From Clostridiales bacterium (lineage in GTDB: Bacteria > Bacillota_A > Clostridia > Oscillospirales > Oscillospiraceae): 12,374 bases of DNA. Each line of letters starts with the position of its first letter. Positions within the stretch are counted from its first letter, which is position 1. Below the pieces are notes generated by a model, which saw only the letters and a program-made list of their open reading frames with translations, was not told the DNA's origin and did no database searches. The position numbers and the translations under genes were made by a program. Shown here piece after piece: positions 6,286-12,374 of this stretch. The stretch is from the NCBI GenBank assembly GCA_019417795.1, contig DXUR01000005.1, positions 2,512 to 14,885 of the forward strand, read 5' to 3'.

Positions 6286-6715
6286 TAAGGTAATCATCAT
6301 GGGTCGTCTTACCCGCGATCCTGAGATCAAGAAGGTAAACAATGACATCTCCGTGTGCAGCTTTTCTATCGCCTGCGACCGCGACATCGTGAACAAGCAG
6401 AACAATGAGCGCGAGACTGACTTCTTCGATGTGACTGCGTGGCGCTCTACGGCGGATTTCGTTGGCAAGTATTTTGGCAAGGGGCGCATGATCGTTGTTG
6501 TCGGTCGGCTGCAGAAGCGCAACTACACCGATAAGGACGGCAACAAGCGTTCTGCCGTAGACATCATTGCCGAGAACGTCTATTTCGGCGATTCCAAGAA
6601 GGACGGCGAGACTTCTGACAACGCCTCTGCCTCCACCACCGGATATGCTACCGCTCCTTCTCAGAACAGCGACTTCGCAAATGTCGGTGAGGAAGATGGA
6701 GAGCTGCCCTTCTGA
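6278..6715 (+). CDS. ssb: Single-stranded DNA-binding protein
   Basis: A 145-residue bacterial-type SSB. The OB fold spans about residues 1-108, starting with the typical MLNKVIIMGRLTRDPE and including FFDVTAWRSTADFVGKYFGKG and the VVVGRLQKRNYTDKDG strand pair. A flexible Ser/Thr/Asn-rich linker leads to the acidic tip EEDGELPF, the conserved tail through which SSBs recruit replication and repair proteins. It coats single-stranded DNA exposed by the helicase and presents it to the annealing protein encoded just upstream. ATG 6278 lies 8 bases inside the upstream gene, with GGAGG at 6263-6267. Its stop overlaps the next ATG (TGATG). Length and tail are normal for a functional tetrameric SSB. 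Confidence 0.95.
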   Translation: MLNKVIIMGRLTRDPEIKKVNNDISVCSFSIACDRDIVNKQNNERETDFFDVTAWRSTADFVGKYFGKGRMIVVVGRLQKRNYTDKDGNKRSAVDIIAENVYFGDSKKDGETSDNASASTTGYATAPSQNSDFANVGEEDGELPF

Positions 6716-7482
6716 TGGATAATTCTTTTCTCCTGGACGCTATGGACTGGTCATACTCCCGCGTTAGCAGTTTTGATCAGTGCCCGCGTATGTTTGACCT
6801 TACTTACCTCCAGTGCATGGATCGCGTGGACAACGCTTTTGCTCAATGGGGTTCACTGGCGCACTCGCTTTTAGAGCGATATTTTCGTCAGCAGGTCGAG
6901 CTGTGGGATTTATCCGGCCTCTATGAGAAGGAATACGCAAGAGCAGTTACAGAACGGTTTCCATTTCCCCGGCTGGAAGACAGCTACTATGAGCGCGGTA
7001 TGGAATACTTCGATAATTTCGGTGGACAACTGGGAGACGAAGAAGAAGTGCTTGCGGTCGAAGACCGGTATACCTCCACACTGGGCGGCAGACCGGTGGT
7101 GGGTGTCATAGACCTGGTGCCTCGTAATAGGTCTGGGCTGATCGTTTGCGATCACAAAAGCCGGGGCAAATGGAAATCCAGAGAGGAACGCCGCAAATAT
7201 CTCCGCCAACTGAACTTGTATGCAGTACGGGTCAAAGAGGTCTACGGTGAGTGGCCGCATGAACTTTGGTTCAACAAGTTCCGCGAAGGTATCTTGGACA
7301 GAGAGCCATTCAACATCGTAACTGCTCAGGAGGACATAGACTGGTTCCTGCGTTCCATTGACGACATCTATAAGGCAAGGAATTTTCCTGCCAAACCTGA
7401 CCGTTTCTTTTGTGACTACCTATGTTCTGTGCGTGAGCATTGCGAGCATTCCAGCCAATATGTTACGGAGGAATATAAGTGA
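6715..7482 (+). CDS. Cas4/AddB-like PD-(D/E)XK nuclease with putative Fe-S cluster
   Basis: A 255-residue nuclease of the RecB/Cas4 group. In order: the N-terminal SRVSSFDQCPRMF motif with C23, H50 in GSLAHSLLE, the catalytic D133 in GVIDLV, D146-x-K148 in VCDHKS, and Q165 plus Y169 in the QLNLY motif. Near the C-terminus C233, C237 and C243 (C-x3-C-x5-C) together with C23 match the four-cysteine Fe-S arrangement of Cas4 and AddB. Such enzymes resect or trim DNA ends. With the Sak3-like annealing protein and SSB upstream, I infer that it generates the single strands to be annealed. No CRISPR genes or repeats are present, so a CRISPR adaptation role is unlikely. ATG 6715 overlaps the ssb stop and its own stop overlaps the next ATG, so it is translationally coupled on both sides. 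Confidence 0.87.
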   Translation: MDNSFLLDAMDWSYSRVSSFDQCPRMFDLTYLQCMDRVDNAFAQWGSLAHSLLERYFRQQVELWDLSGLYEKEYARAVTERFPFPRLEDSYYERGMEYFDNFGGQLGDEEEVLAVEDRYTSTLGGRPVVGVIDLVPRNRSGLIVCDHKSRGKWKSREERRKYLRQLNLYAVRVKEVYGEWPHELWFNKFREGILDREPFNIVTAQEDIDWFLRSIDDIYKARNFPAKPDRFFCDYLCSVREHCEHSSQYVTEEYK

Positions 7483-7940
7483 TGGAAAAGATCAAGGTAA
7501 TTTTCCTCGACGTTGATGGTGTGCTCAACAGTGATCGTACAGTCCGCAAAACCCAAGGCGGCTATACGTTTGTTGACAACAGGCAAATGAAGAACCTGAA
7601 GCACATCATTAACATGACAGGAGCTAAGGTCGTTCTTTCCAGTGATTGGAGATACGACCGAGACGACCCGAGATACAACGGAGACTATCTGGAACTGGAA
7701 GCAGAGCTGTTGAAATACGGGATTCGTCTTTACGGCTTTACGCCGGAGCTGCCATCCTGTCACAGAGGTATGGAAATTGACTGCTGGCTAAAAGAACATA
7801 GCGAGGTCGGAGACTTCGTAATTCTGGACGACCGGGCAGATATCGAGCCGAACAAAGATCACTGGGTTCAGACAGTAATGCGCCGAGGACTCGGTGTTGA
7901 GGAGGCCGAGAGTGCTATCCACATCTTGAACGGCAAATGA
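7482..7940 (+). CDS. Small HAD-superfamily phosphatase (HAD_SAK-like)
   Basis: A 152-residue HAD hydrolase without a cap domain. Motif I is LDVDGVLN with nucleophile D10 and D12, motif II is SSDWR (S53-R57), and the acidic motif is LDDRAD (D116, D117, D120) followed by the KDHW and VQT segments. The arrangement fits the compact HAD family found in phages and in multidomain nucleic-acid repair proteins (Swiss-army-knife RNA repair type). It probably removes phosphate from a nucleotide or nucleic-acid end. I cannot tell which, and a 5'-nucleotidase role is equally possible. ATG 7482 overlaps the previous stop (TGATG) with GGAGG at 7467-7471. A GTG three bases earlier would add only one residue. 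It is the last gene before the stem-loop gap that precedes the primase-helicase. Confidence 0.83.
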   Translation: MEKIKVIFLDVDGVLNSDRTVRKTQGGYTFVDNRQMKNLKHIINMTGAKVVLSSDWRYDRDDPRYNGDYLELEAELLKYGIRLYGFTPELPSCHRGMEIDCWLKEHSEVGDFVILDDRADIEPNKDHWVQTVMRRGLGVEEAESAIHILNGK

Positions 7941-7965
7941 AAGACGGATTTTATTTTATTCGGAT

Positions 7966-7995
7966 AAGACCCGTCCACATGAAGTGGGCGGGCTT
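7966..7995 (+). other. Stem-loop in the leader of the primase-helicase gene
   Basis: In the 81-base gap before the primase-helicase, CCCGTCCAC (7970-7978) pairs with GTGGGCGGG (7984-7992) around loop ATGAA, with one G-U pair. An A-C mismatch then allows AAG (7966-7968) to pair with CTT (7993-7995). No U-tract follows, so intrinsic termination is unlikely. It ends 11 bases before the ribosome-binding site (8007-8014). A weak promoter-like pair lies just upstream (TTGAAC 7926-7931 and TTTATT 7950-7955, 18-base spacing), so the stem-loop could sit at the very start of a leader. A processing or translation-control element is possible. Confidence 0.55.
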
Positions 7996-8006
7996 ACCGA
8001 AGAACT

Positions 8007-8014
8007 GAGGTGAT
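8007..8014 (+). promoter_or_regulatory. Ribosome-binding site that fixes the primase-helicase start
   Basis: GAGGTGAT complements the 16S rRNA 3' end and sits 7 bases before GTG 8022. The in-frame GTG at 8010 lies inside this site and cannot be the start if the site is used, so the protein begins VQIDREAI rather than with four extra residues. Confidence 0.7.
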
Positions 8015-8021
8015 TTTACCC

Positions 8022-9977
8022 GTGCAGATTGATAGAGAAGCAATTTTGCAGGCCAAAGAAAAGCTCGGAGATCGTAACGCTCAGATTATCGTCGAAGAGC
8101 TGGGGATTACCGATTTCGATGAGAAAAACATGAAGTGTTGCTGCCCCTTCCATCAGGAGGATCACGCTTCCTTCATTTACAACAAGAAAGCATTCAACTT
8201 TCGTTGTTTCGGTAGTTGTGGCCGTAGCTACGACATTCTGGACGTTTTCATGTATAAAGGCGCGACTTATGCCGAAGCCTGTAAGAAACTTTTCGAGCTT
8301 GCCGAAATGCCCTACTCTTTCGGAGAGCTGGGCGTAAAAACCAAACGGCATTATAGATATCCCCACGAGGTTCCCTGCACTGATAAATCCAAAGTGTACG
8401 CATATTTTGAGCAGCGCAAGATCAGTCGTGAGACGCTGGATGCTCTTGATGTGCGGCAGGACTCCGAGGGAAATGTGGTATTCAATTACTACGACACGAA
8501 CGATGTGTTGACGATGGTGAAATATAAACCGTCGCATAAAGTCCAGCATGGTCAAGCAAAGTGCTGGTGCCAGCAAAACTCTGATACGGCTCCGTTGCTG
8601 TTCAACATGAACCGCATCAACGTTAATTCTCCCCTTCTGATCTGTGAGGGCGAGCCGGATTGCCTTAGTGCGATTGAGGCAGGATTCAAAAATGCTGTTT
8701 CCGTTCCTCTGGGCAGTTCAAATCTCCACTGGATCGACGAAAACCTGGAATGGCTCGATCAGTTTGAGAGCATTATCATTTGCGCCGACAACGATGACGC
8801 CGGCGTGAAAATGCAGAAAGAGTGCGTTCCCCGGCTGGGTAGCTGGCGAACAAAGGTCGTAGACATCCCAGCAATCCCCATTGGAAATACTGGACGGGTA
8901 ACAAAAGACCTGAATGAGATCCTTTACGTTTGCGGCAAAGACAAAGTGTTGGAGCTGATCTTGGACGCTAAGGACTCCCCTGTTCCTTCCGTAGCCGACC
9001 TTTCTGATGTCGAGCCGACCGAGTATGAGGATGTTGACGGTGTGACTACCGGGCTGAAGGCCATTGATGATGAGCTGATGCGGCTCTTTTTCGGAACGCT
9101 TACTATTGTGAGTGGTCAGCCCGGATCTGGTAAGAGTAGTCTTCTTACTCAGCTTGCGTGCAATTCTCTCGATAATGACATCAGTACGTGGCTTTTCAGC
9201 GGCGAACTTCCCAACGGTGTAGAAAAGTCCTGGTTCAACTACATTTTCGCCGGCCCCCGCAATATCACGGATGCTATCTCTCGTCGGGGCAATCCTTACA
9301 AGAAGATTTCCACGACGACGCTTGCCGAGATCAACAAGACCTATAAAGGGCGTTGGCATATCTATCGTGATGACTACGACAACACACTGGATAAGCTCAT
9401 CGCCTCTATGACGGATACCGTTCGGAAGTACGGTGCCCGTTGTCTGATCCTCGACAATTTCATGTGTATTGACACTGAAACAAGCGAAGAGGAACTGCGC
9501 TCTCAGACAGATACGATTAAAAAGCTCATTGAGTTTGCTAAGAAGTATCAAGTGGCTGTAATCCTTGTTTGCCACCCTCGAAAGATGGACGCCGGAACCA
9601 ATGTAGGCATCTATGATATCGCTGGTACCAGCAACATCGTGAACCTGGCACATCGGACTATTGGCCTGCGGCGAGTGACGGACGCAGAACGTGAGAATGC
9701 TGCGAAGTATTCTGAGAAGCGTCGCCAGTTGCTCAAGTACGATGTGATCGTAACTGTCGTCAAAGACCGTATGTTTGGCCGGCAGAATATCGACGTTGGC
9801 CTCTATTACGATCCCGCTTCCCGCCGTTTCTTCAGCGATATGGACGAGTATGACCGTCGTTTTTCTTGGGATAAGAAGGAGTACAAAGAGCCTCTGCCTC
9901 TTCCTCCTCAGCTGCTTGCTGAAGAGCGTGCCTCCGAAGACGAAGCATTTGGAGCGGTGAACGACAGAGAGGGCTAA
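8022..9977 (+). CDS. Fused primase-helicase (CHC2 zinc finger, TOPRIM, DnaB-type ATPase)
   Basis: A 651-residue bifunctional replication protein like T7 gp4 or Twinkle. Residues 38-75 form a CHC2-type zinc finger with C41, H44, C62 and C66 (CPFH, then CFGSCG). The last pair is spaced C-x3-C instead of the common C-x2-C. A TOPRIM primase core follows with E209 in EGEPD and D256-x-D258 in ADNDDAG. The C-terminal RecA/DnaB helicase has Walker A GQPGSGKS (365-372, Lys371), Walker B LILDN with D478, a conserved H518 in VCHPRK, and a basic finger-like KDRMFGR segment near residue 587. It would unwind DNA and lay primers for the polymerase encoded downstream. The start is GTG 8022, set by the ribosome-binding site at 8007-8014. 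It is the first gene after a stem-loop gap. Confidence 0.93.
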   Translation: MQIDREAILQAKEKLGDRNAQIIVEELGITDFDEKNMKCCCPFHQEDHASFIYNKKAFNFRCFGSCGRSYDILDVFMYKGATYAEACKKLFELAEMPYSFGELGVKTKRHYRYPHEVPCTDKSKVYAYFEQRKISRETLDALDVRQDSEGNVVFNYYDTNDVLTMVKYKPSHKVQHGQAKCWCQQNSDTAPLLFNMNRINVNSPLLICEGEPDCLSAIEAGFKNAVSVPLGSSNLHWIDENLEWLDQFESIIICADNDDAGVKMQKECVPRLGSWRTKVVDIPAIPIGNTGRVTKDLNEILYVCGKDKVLELILDAKDSPVPSVADLSDVEPTEYEDVDGVTTGLKAIDDELMRLFFGTLTIVSGQPGSGKSSLLTQLACNSLDNDISTWLFSGELPNGVEKSWFNYIFAGPRNITDAISRRGNPYKKISTTTLAEINKTYKGRWHIYRDDYDNTLDKLIASMTDTVRKYGARCLILDNFMCIDTETSEEELRSQTDTIKKLIEFAKKYQVAVILVCHPRKMDAGTNVGIYDIAGTSNIVNLAHRTIGLRRVTDAERENAAKYSEKRRQLLKYDVIVTVVKDRMFGRQNIDVGLYYDPASRRFFSDMDEYDRRFSWDKKEYKEPLPLPPQLLAEERASEDEAFGAVNDREG

Positions 9978-9979
9978 CT

Positions 9980-10180
9980 ATGGCGGATTTCGGAGTATGT
10001 GACTGTGGCGGGAGCCTTATCCCTGTTTGGTTTACAGAAGAAGAGACAAAGGTTGCTAATGGCACTATGTATAAGACAGGCCGAGTTCGTAGGGCGTGTT
10101 CTCATCTTGTATGTGAGGATTGTCTGAAGAACTTTTGCGTTGACGATACCTTTGACGGGCCGTGGCACAATAGGAGGTGA
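9980..10180 (+). CDS. Small cysteine-rich (zinc-binding) protein
   Basis: A 66-residue protein I cannot name. Six cysteines form an obvious metal site: C7-x-C9 (CDCGG) near the start, and C40, C45, C48 and C53 in the RRACSHLVCEDCLKNFC segment, with H42 as another ligand. The order suggests a zinc finger split around a short beta region, followed by an acidic TFDGPW tail. It starts two bases after the primase-helicase stop, with GAGAGGG just upstream. The AGGAGG ribosome-binding site of the polymerase overlaps its last codons. Its place between helicase and polymerase suggests a small replisome accessory or regulatory factor; this is inference only. Confidence 0.68.
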   Translation: MADFGVCDCGGSLIPVWFTEEETKVANGTMYKTGRVRRACSHLVCEDCLKNFCVDDTFDGPWHNRR

Positions 10181-10182
10181 TC
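10172..10182 (+). promoter_or_regulatory. Near-consensus ribosome-binding site deciding a TTG start for the polymerase
   Basis: AGGAGGTGATC is an eleven-base match to the anti-Shine-Dalgarno of Firmicutes 16S rRNA. Counted from GGAGG, the TTG at 10186 is 8 bases away, an ideal distance. The in-frame GTG at 10177 lies inside the site and is rejected. The site overlaps the last codons and stop of the upstream small gene. Confidence 0.8.
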
Positions 10183-10185
10183 TTA

Positions 10186-12374
10186 TTGAGCGGTAACTAT
10201 ATAGCATACCATGTCCATACTGAATTGTCTCTGTTAGACAGTGCAACGAAGTTTGAAGACTATATCGCTAAAGCTGTCGAGCTGGGGCAGACTGCTATTG
10301 CTTTTACGGAGCATGGTAACATTTATCAGTGGGTCGCCAAAAAGATAGCCTGTGATAAAGCGGGTTTGAAATATCTGCATGGCTGCGAAGTCTATTTGAC
10401 TGAAAAGCTATTGCTTACCGATCCACGCACCGGAGAGCAGAATAAGGTACGCGATAACTACCACACCATCTTGATTGCCAAGAACTACACTGGTCTTCAG
10501 GAGATGAACGAGCTAATCAGCCGATCAAGCCAGGACGACCACTTTTACTACAAACCTCGTATCACGTTTGATGAGTTTCTTGGTATTTCCAGTAACGTCA
10601 TTAAGATTAGTGCCTGTCTTGCTTCCCCATTGAATCGCATGAGCATTACTCATCCTATGTATGAGCGACTGCTGAAGCATTACGACTATCTGGAAATCCA
10701 AGCGCATGACCATCCGGAACAGGTTGCCTACAATCGCCATTTGGCGGAAATGTCTCAGAAATATGGCATCCCGCTCATTGCAGGTACCGATACTCATAGC
10801 CTCAACAAATACAAGGCTGAATGCCGAACGATCTTGCAGTTGAGTAAACACATCGAGTTTGCCGACGAAGATACGTTTGACCTTACCTATAAATCCTATG
10901 ACGAGTTAGTAGCAATGTTCGCAACGCAGGACGCCTTACCGGAAGCGATGTATTTGGGGGCCATTGAGAACACCAACCGTATGGCCGACTCTGTAGAGCC
11001 GTTTGAGCTGGATATCTCGTTCAAGTATCCCATTCTCTATGGTGAACGCGATCGAGAGGTGCTTCATCAAGTTCTTGATGATAACCTGCAAGCAAAGATC
11101 AAAGAGGGTGCTATCACTCCAGAGCAGGTCGAGTCGTTCAAAGCGGCCATTGCTGAGGAATGCCGGGTCTTTGACAAAATTGAGATGTCCGGCTTCATGC
11201 TTTTTATGAGTGAATTGGTGACATGGTGTAAATCTCATGGTATCCCCATCGGCTTCAATCGTGGCTCCTGTGGTGGATCTCGTGTAGCTTATGTCACCAA
11301 CACAACAGACCTCAATCCTGAGACATGGCATACAGTGTTCAGTCGCTTCTGCAACGAAGATCGTAAAGAGATTGGTGATATTGATATCGACGTGTCTCCC
11401 TCCCAGCGTGATCTGGTTTACGACTACATCATCAACCGTTTTGGTCAGGAAAAGACCGCGTTTATTCTGGCGATCGGCACTATCAAGTCCAAAGGCTGTA
11501 TTGACGAAATCTGCCGTGCTTTGGCACTGCGTTGGAATCGTGAACATCAACGGGACGAGAAAGAGTTCCGTAGAGTGATGGCACAGCTCAAAGATGAGAA
11601 CGTGAAGATCGTTTTTGGAAATGCGCGAGATGGATTTGGTTTGTATTTCTTCGACGAAGCCGGCAACCTCCTCTTGCCCAACCGTATGAAAGATATACCT
11701 CGCGCCGAGCTGATCAAGCAGTTTTCCAAAGAGTACACAAAACTCAAAGAGGAAAACGAAAGGATCTTTGCTAAGAACCCCTGGGCTGGTAAGGCAAGTG
11801 CCAATATCAAAAAGGAGTTTGAGGCAGACGAGGCAGCAGCTCGGGAAAAGTACCCCGAAGTATTCTACTACTATGACGGGCTTCTTGATGTGGCGATCTC
11901 TCAATCTATGCACCCTGCCGGTATTGTAGCAAGTCCTATTACCCTTCGAGACAATTACGGTACGTTCATCTCTGATGGGAAGGAAATCCTACAGATTGAC
12001 ATGGAGTGCGTGCATGAGGTCAGCTTGGTCAAGTATGACATTCTCGGGTTGAAAAACATTGAGATTATCAAAGACGCTTATGAGCTGCTGGGTAAGCCTT
12101 ATCCGAAGTCTCACGAAATCAACTGGAATGATGAGGCTGTCTGGAAGGATATGCTGAGATCTCCCATTGGTATCTTCCAGTTTGAAGGAGAGTTCGCGTT
12201 CCAGATGCTCAGACAGTACGAGCCGCACAGTATTTTTGACATGAGCCTTGTTACGGCGGCGCTTCGTCCTTCGGGTGCGTCGTACCGTGACGACCTTATG
12301 CAGCACAAACCTCACAAGAATCCCTCTCCCATCATCGACGAACTTTTGGCAGATAACAACGGCTATCTTATTTA
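10186..12374 (+). CDS. dnaE: DNA polymerase III alpha subunit, DnaE type (3' end outside window)
   Basis: A partial gene of 729 whole codons with no stop before the window edge. It begins at TTG 10186 with a near-perfect ribosome-binding site. The N-terminal PHP domain keeps a nearly full metal set: H9-x-H11 (HVHTE), E42-H43 in TEHGN, E68 in GCEVY, H93, and D202-x-H204 in GTDTHS, so it may be catalytically active as a proofreading-type nuclease. The C-family polymerase core follows with NRGSCGGS (358-365), the catalytic pair D400 and D402 in GDIDIDV, the HPAGIV motif (from 576), the third Asp D618 in VKYDILGL, GIFQFE (662-667) and the ALRPSG motif. No exonuclease domain interrupts PHP, so it is DnaE rather than PolC. 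The D402-D618 spacing is about 64 residues longer than in E. coli DnaE, owing to a charged helical insertion. It would be the element's own replicase. Confidence 0.93.
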   Translation, partial: MSGNYIAYHVHTELSLLDSATKFEDYIAKAVELGQTAIAFTEHGNIYQWVAKKIACDKAGLKYLHGCEVYLTEKLLLTDPRTGEQNKVRDNYHTILIAKNYTGLQEMNELISRSSQDDHFYYKPRITFDEFLGISSNVIKISACLASPLNRMSITHPMYERLLKHYDYLEIQAHDHPEQVAYNRHLAEMSQKYGIPLIAGTDTHSLNKYKAECRTILQLSKHIEFADEDTFDLTYKSYDELVAMFATQDALPEAMYLGAIENTNRMADSVEPFELDISFKYPILYGERDREVLHQVLDDNLQAKIKEGAITPEQVESFKAAIAEECRVFDKIEMSGFMLFMSELVTWCKSHGIPIGFNRGSCGGSRVAYVTNTTDLNPETWHTVFSRFCNEDRKEIGDIDIDVSPSQRDLVYDYIINRFGQEKTAFILAIGTIKSKGCIDEICRALALRWNREHQRDEKEFRRVMAQLKDENVKIVFGNARDGFGLYFFDEAGNLLLPNRMKDIPRAELIKQFSKEYTKLKEENERIFAKNPWAGKASANIKKEFEADEAAAREKYPEVFYYYDGLLDVAISQSMHPAGIVASPITLRDNYGTFISDGKEILQIDMECVHEVSLVKYDILGLKNIEIIKDAYELLGKPYPKSHEINWNDEAVWKDMLRSPIGIFQFEGEFAFQMLRQYEPHSIFDMSLVTAALRPSGASYRDDLMQHKPHKNPSPIIDELLADNNGYLI

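Noticed and set aside
5665..6522. 285-codon open frame on the - strand
   Set aside because: It covers the annealing protein and the start of ssb in antisense. Both sense genes have clear family motifs and ribosome-binding sites.
6715..7482. CRISPR adaptation gene cas4
   Set aside because: No repeats, cas1, cas2 or other cas genes are present. The context is phage recombination, so a Cas4-like nuclease is the safer call.
8718..9653. 311-codon open frame on the - strand
   Set aside because: It is antisense to the TOPRIM and helicase domains of the primase-helicase. It is a codon-bias shadow with no recognisable domain.
10936..11913. 325-codon open frame on the - strand
   Set aside because: It lies fully opposite the DnaE coding frame, whose PHP and polymerase motifs are unmistakable, and it shows no motif of its own.
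11521..11913. Intein or intron in dnaE
   Set aside because: The extra segment is about 64 residues, has no splicing motifs (no Cys/Ser start, no HN end), and the frame continues without a break.
10186..12374. PolC-type polymerase instead of DnaE
   Set aside because: PolC has an N-terminal OB region and a 3'-5' exonuclease inserted in PHP. Here PHP starts at residue 9 and runs without interruption into the polymerase core.

Overview
All genes that I can support in this window lie on the + strand. They are packed head to tail with overlaps or very short gaps, and many starts sit inside the previous stop (TGATG, TAATG). The ribosome-binding sites are strong and of the AGGAGGTGAT type, base composition is roughly balanced, and the replication genes resemble those of Firmicutes phages. 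I infer a large phage or prophage of a Clostridia-type Gram-positive host. A plasmid or integrative element with a phage-like replication block is possible, because no structural, integrase or transfer gene falls in the window.

Region 1 (1-624) holds a short 5' stretch, a small winged-helix DNA-binding protein and a small double zinc-ribbon protein.

Region 2 (639-4983) is the unusual part. It is a five-gene, translationally coupled cluster: a SsuC/TauC-type ABC permease, its ATPase, an unrecognised coiled-coil protein, a PspA/IM30-like protein with an added N-terminal membrane helix, and a membrane-anchored substrate-binding protein fused to an OmpA-type peptidoglycan-binding domain. Together they would make a complete importer tied to a membrane-stress coat protein inside and to the cell wall outside. 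That is an odd cargo directly upstream of a replication module. A perfect 10-bp hairpin without a U-tract separates the two modules.

Region 3 (5052-12374) is a DNA replication and recombination module. In order it encodes an HD-domain phosphohydrolase, a Sak3/DUF1071-type single-strand annealing protein, SSB, a Cas4/AddB-like PD-(D/E)XK nuclease with putative Fe-S cysteines, a small HAD phosphatase, a stem-loop leader, a fused primase-helicase (CHC2 zinc finger, TOPRIM, DnaB/RecA core), a 66-residue cysteine-rich protein, and a DnaE-type DNA polymerase III alpha subunit that runs off the end of the window. The element therefore appears to bring its own annealing protein, SSB, primase, helicase and replicase.

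The best candidate for an undescribed system is the ABC/PspA/OmpA cluster (639-4983) and its unknown coiled-coil member. The individual families are recognisable. The linkage and the proposed role are inference.
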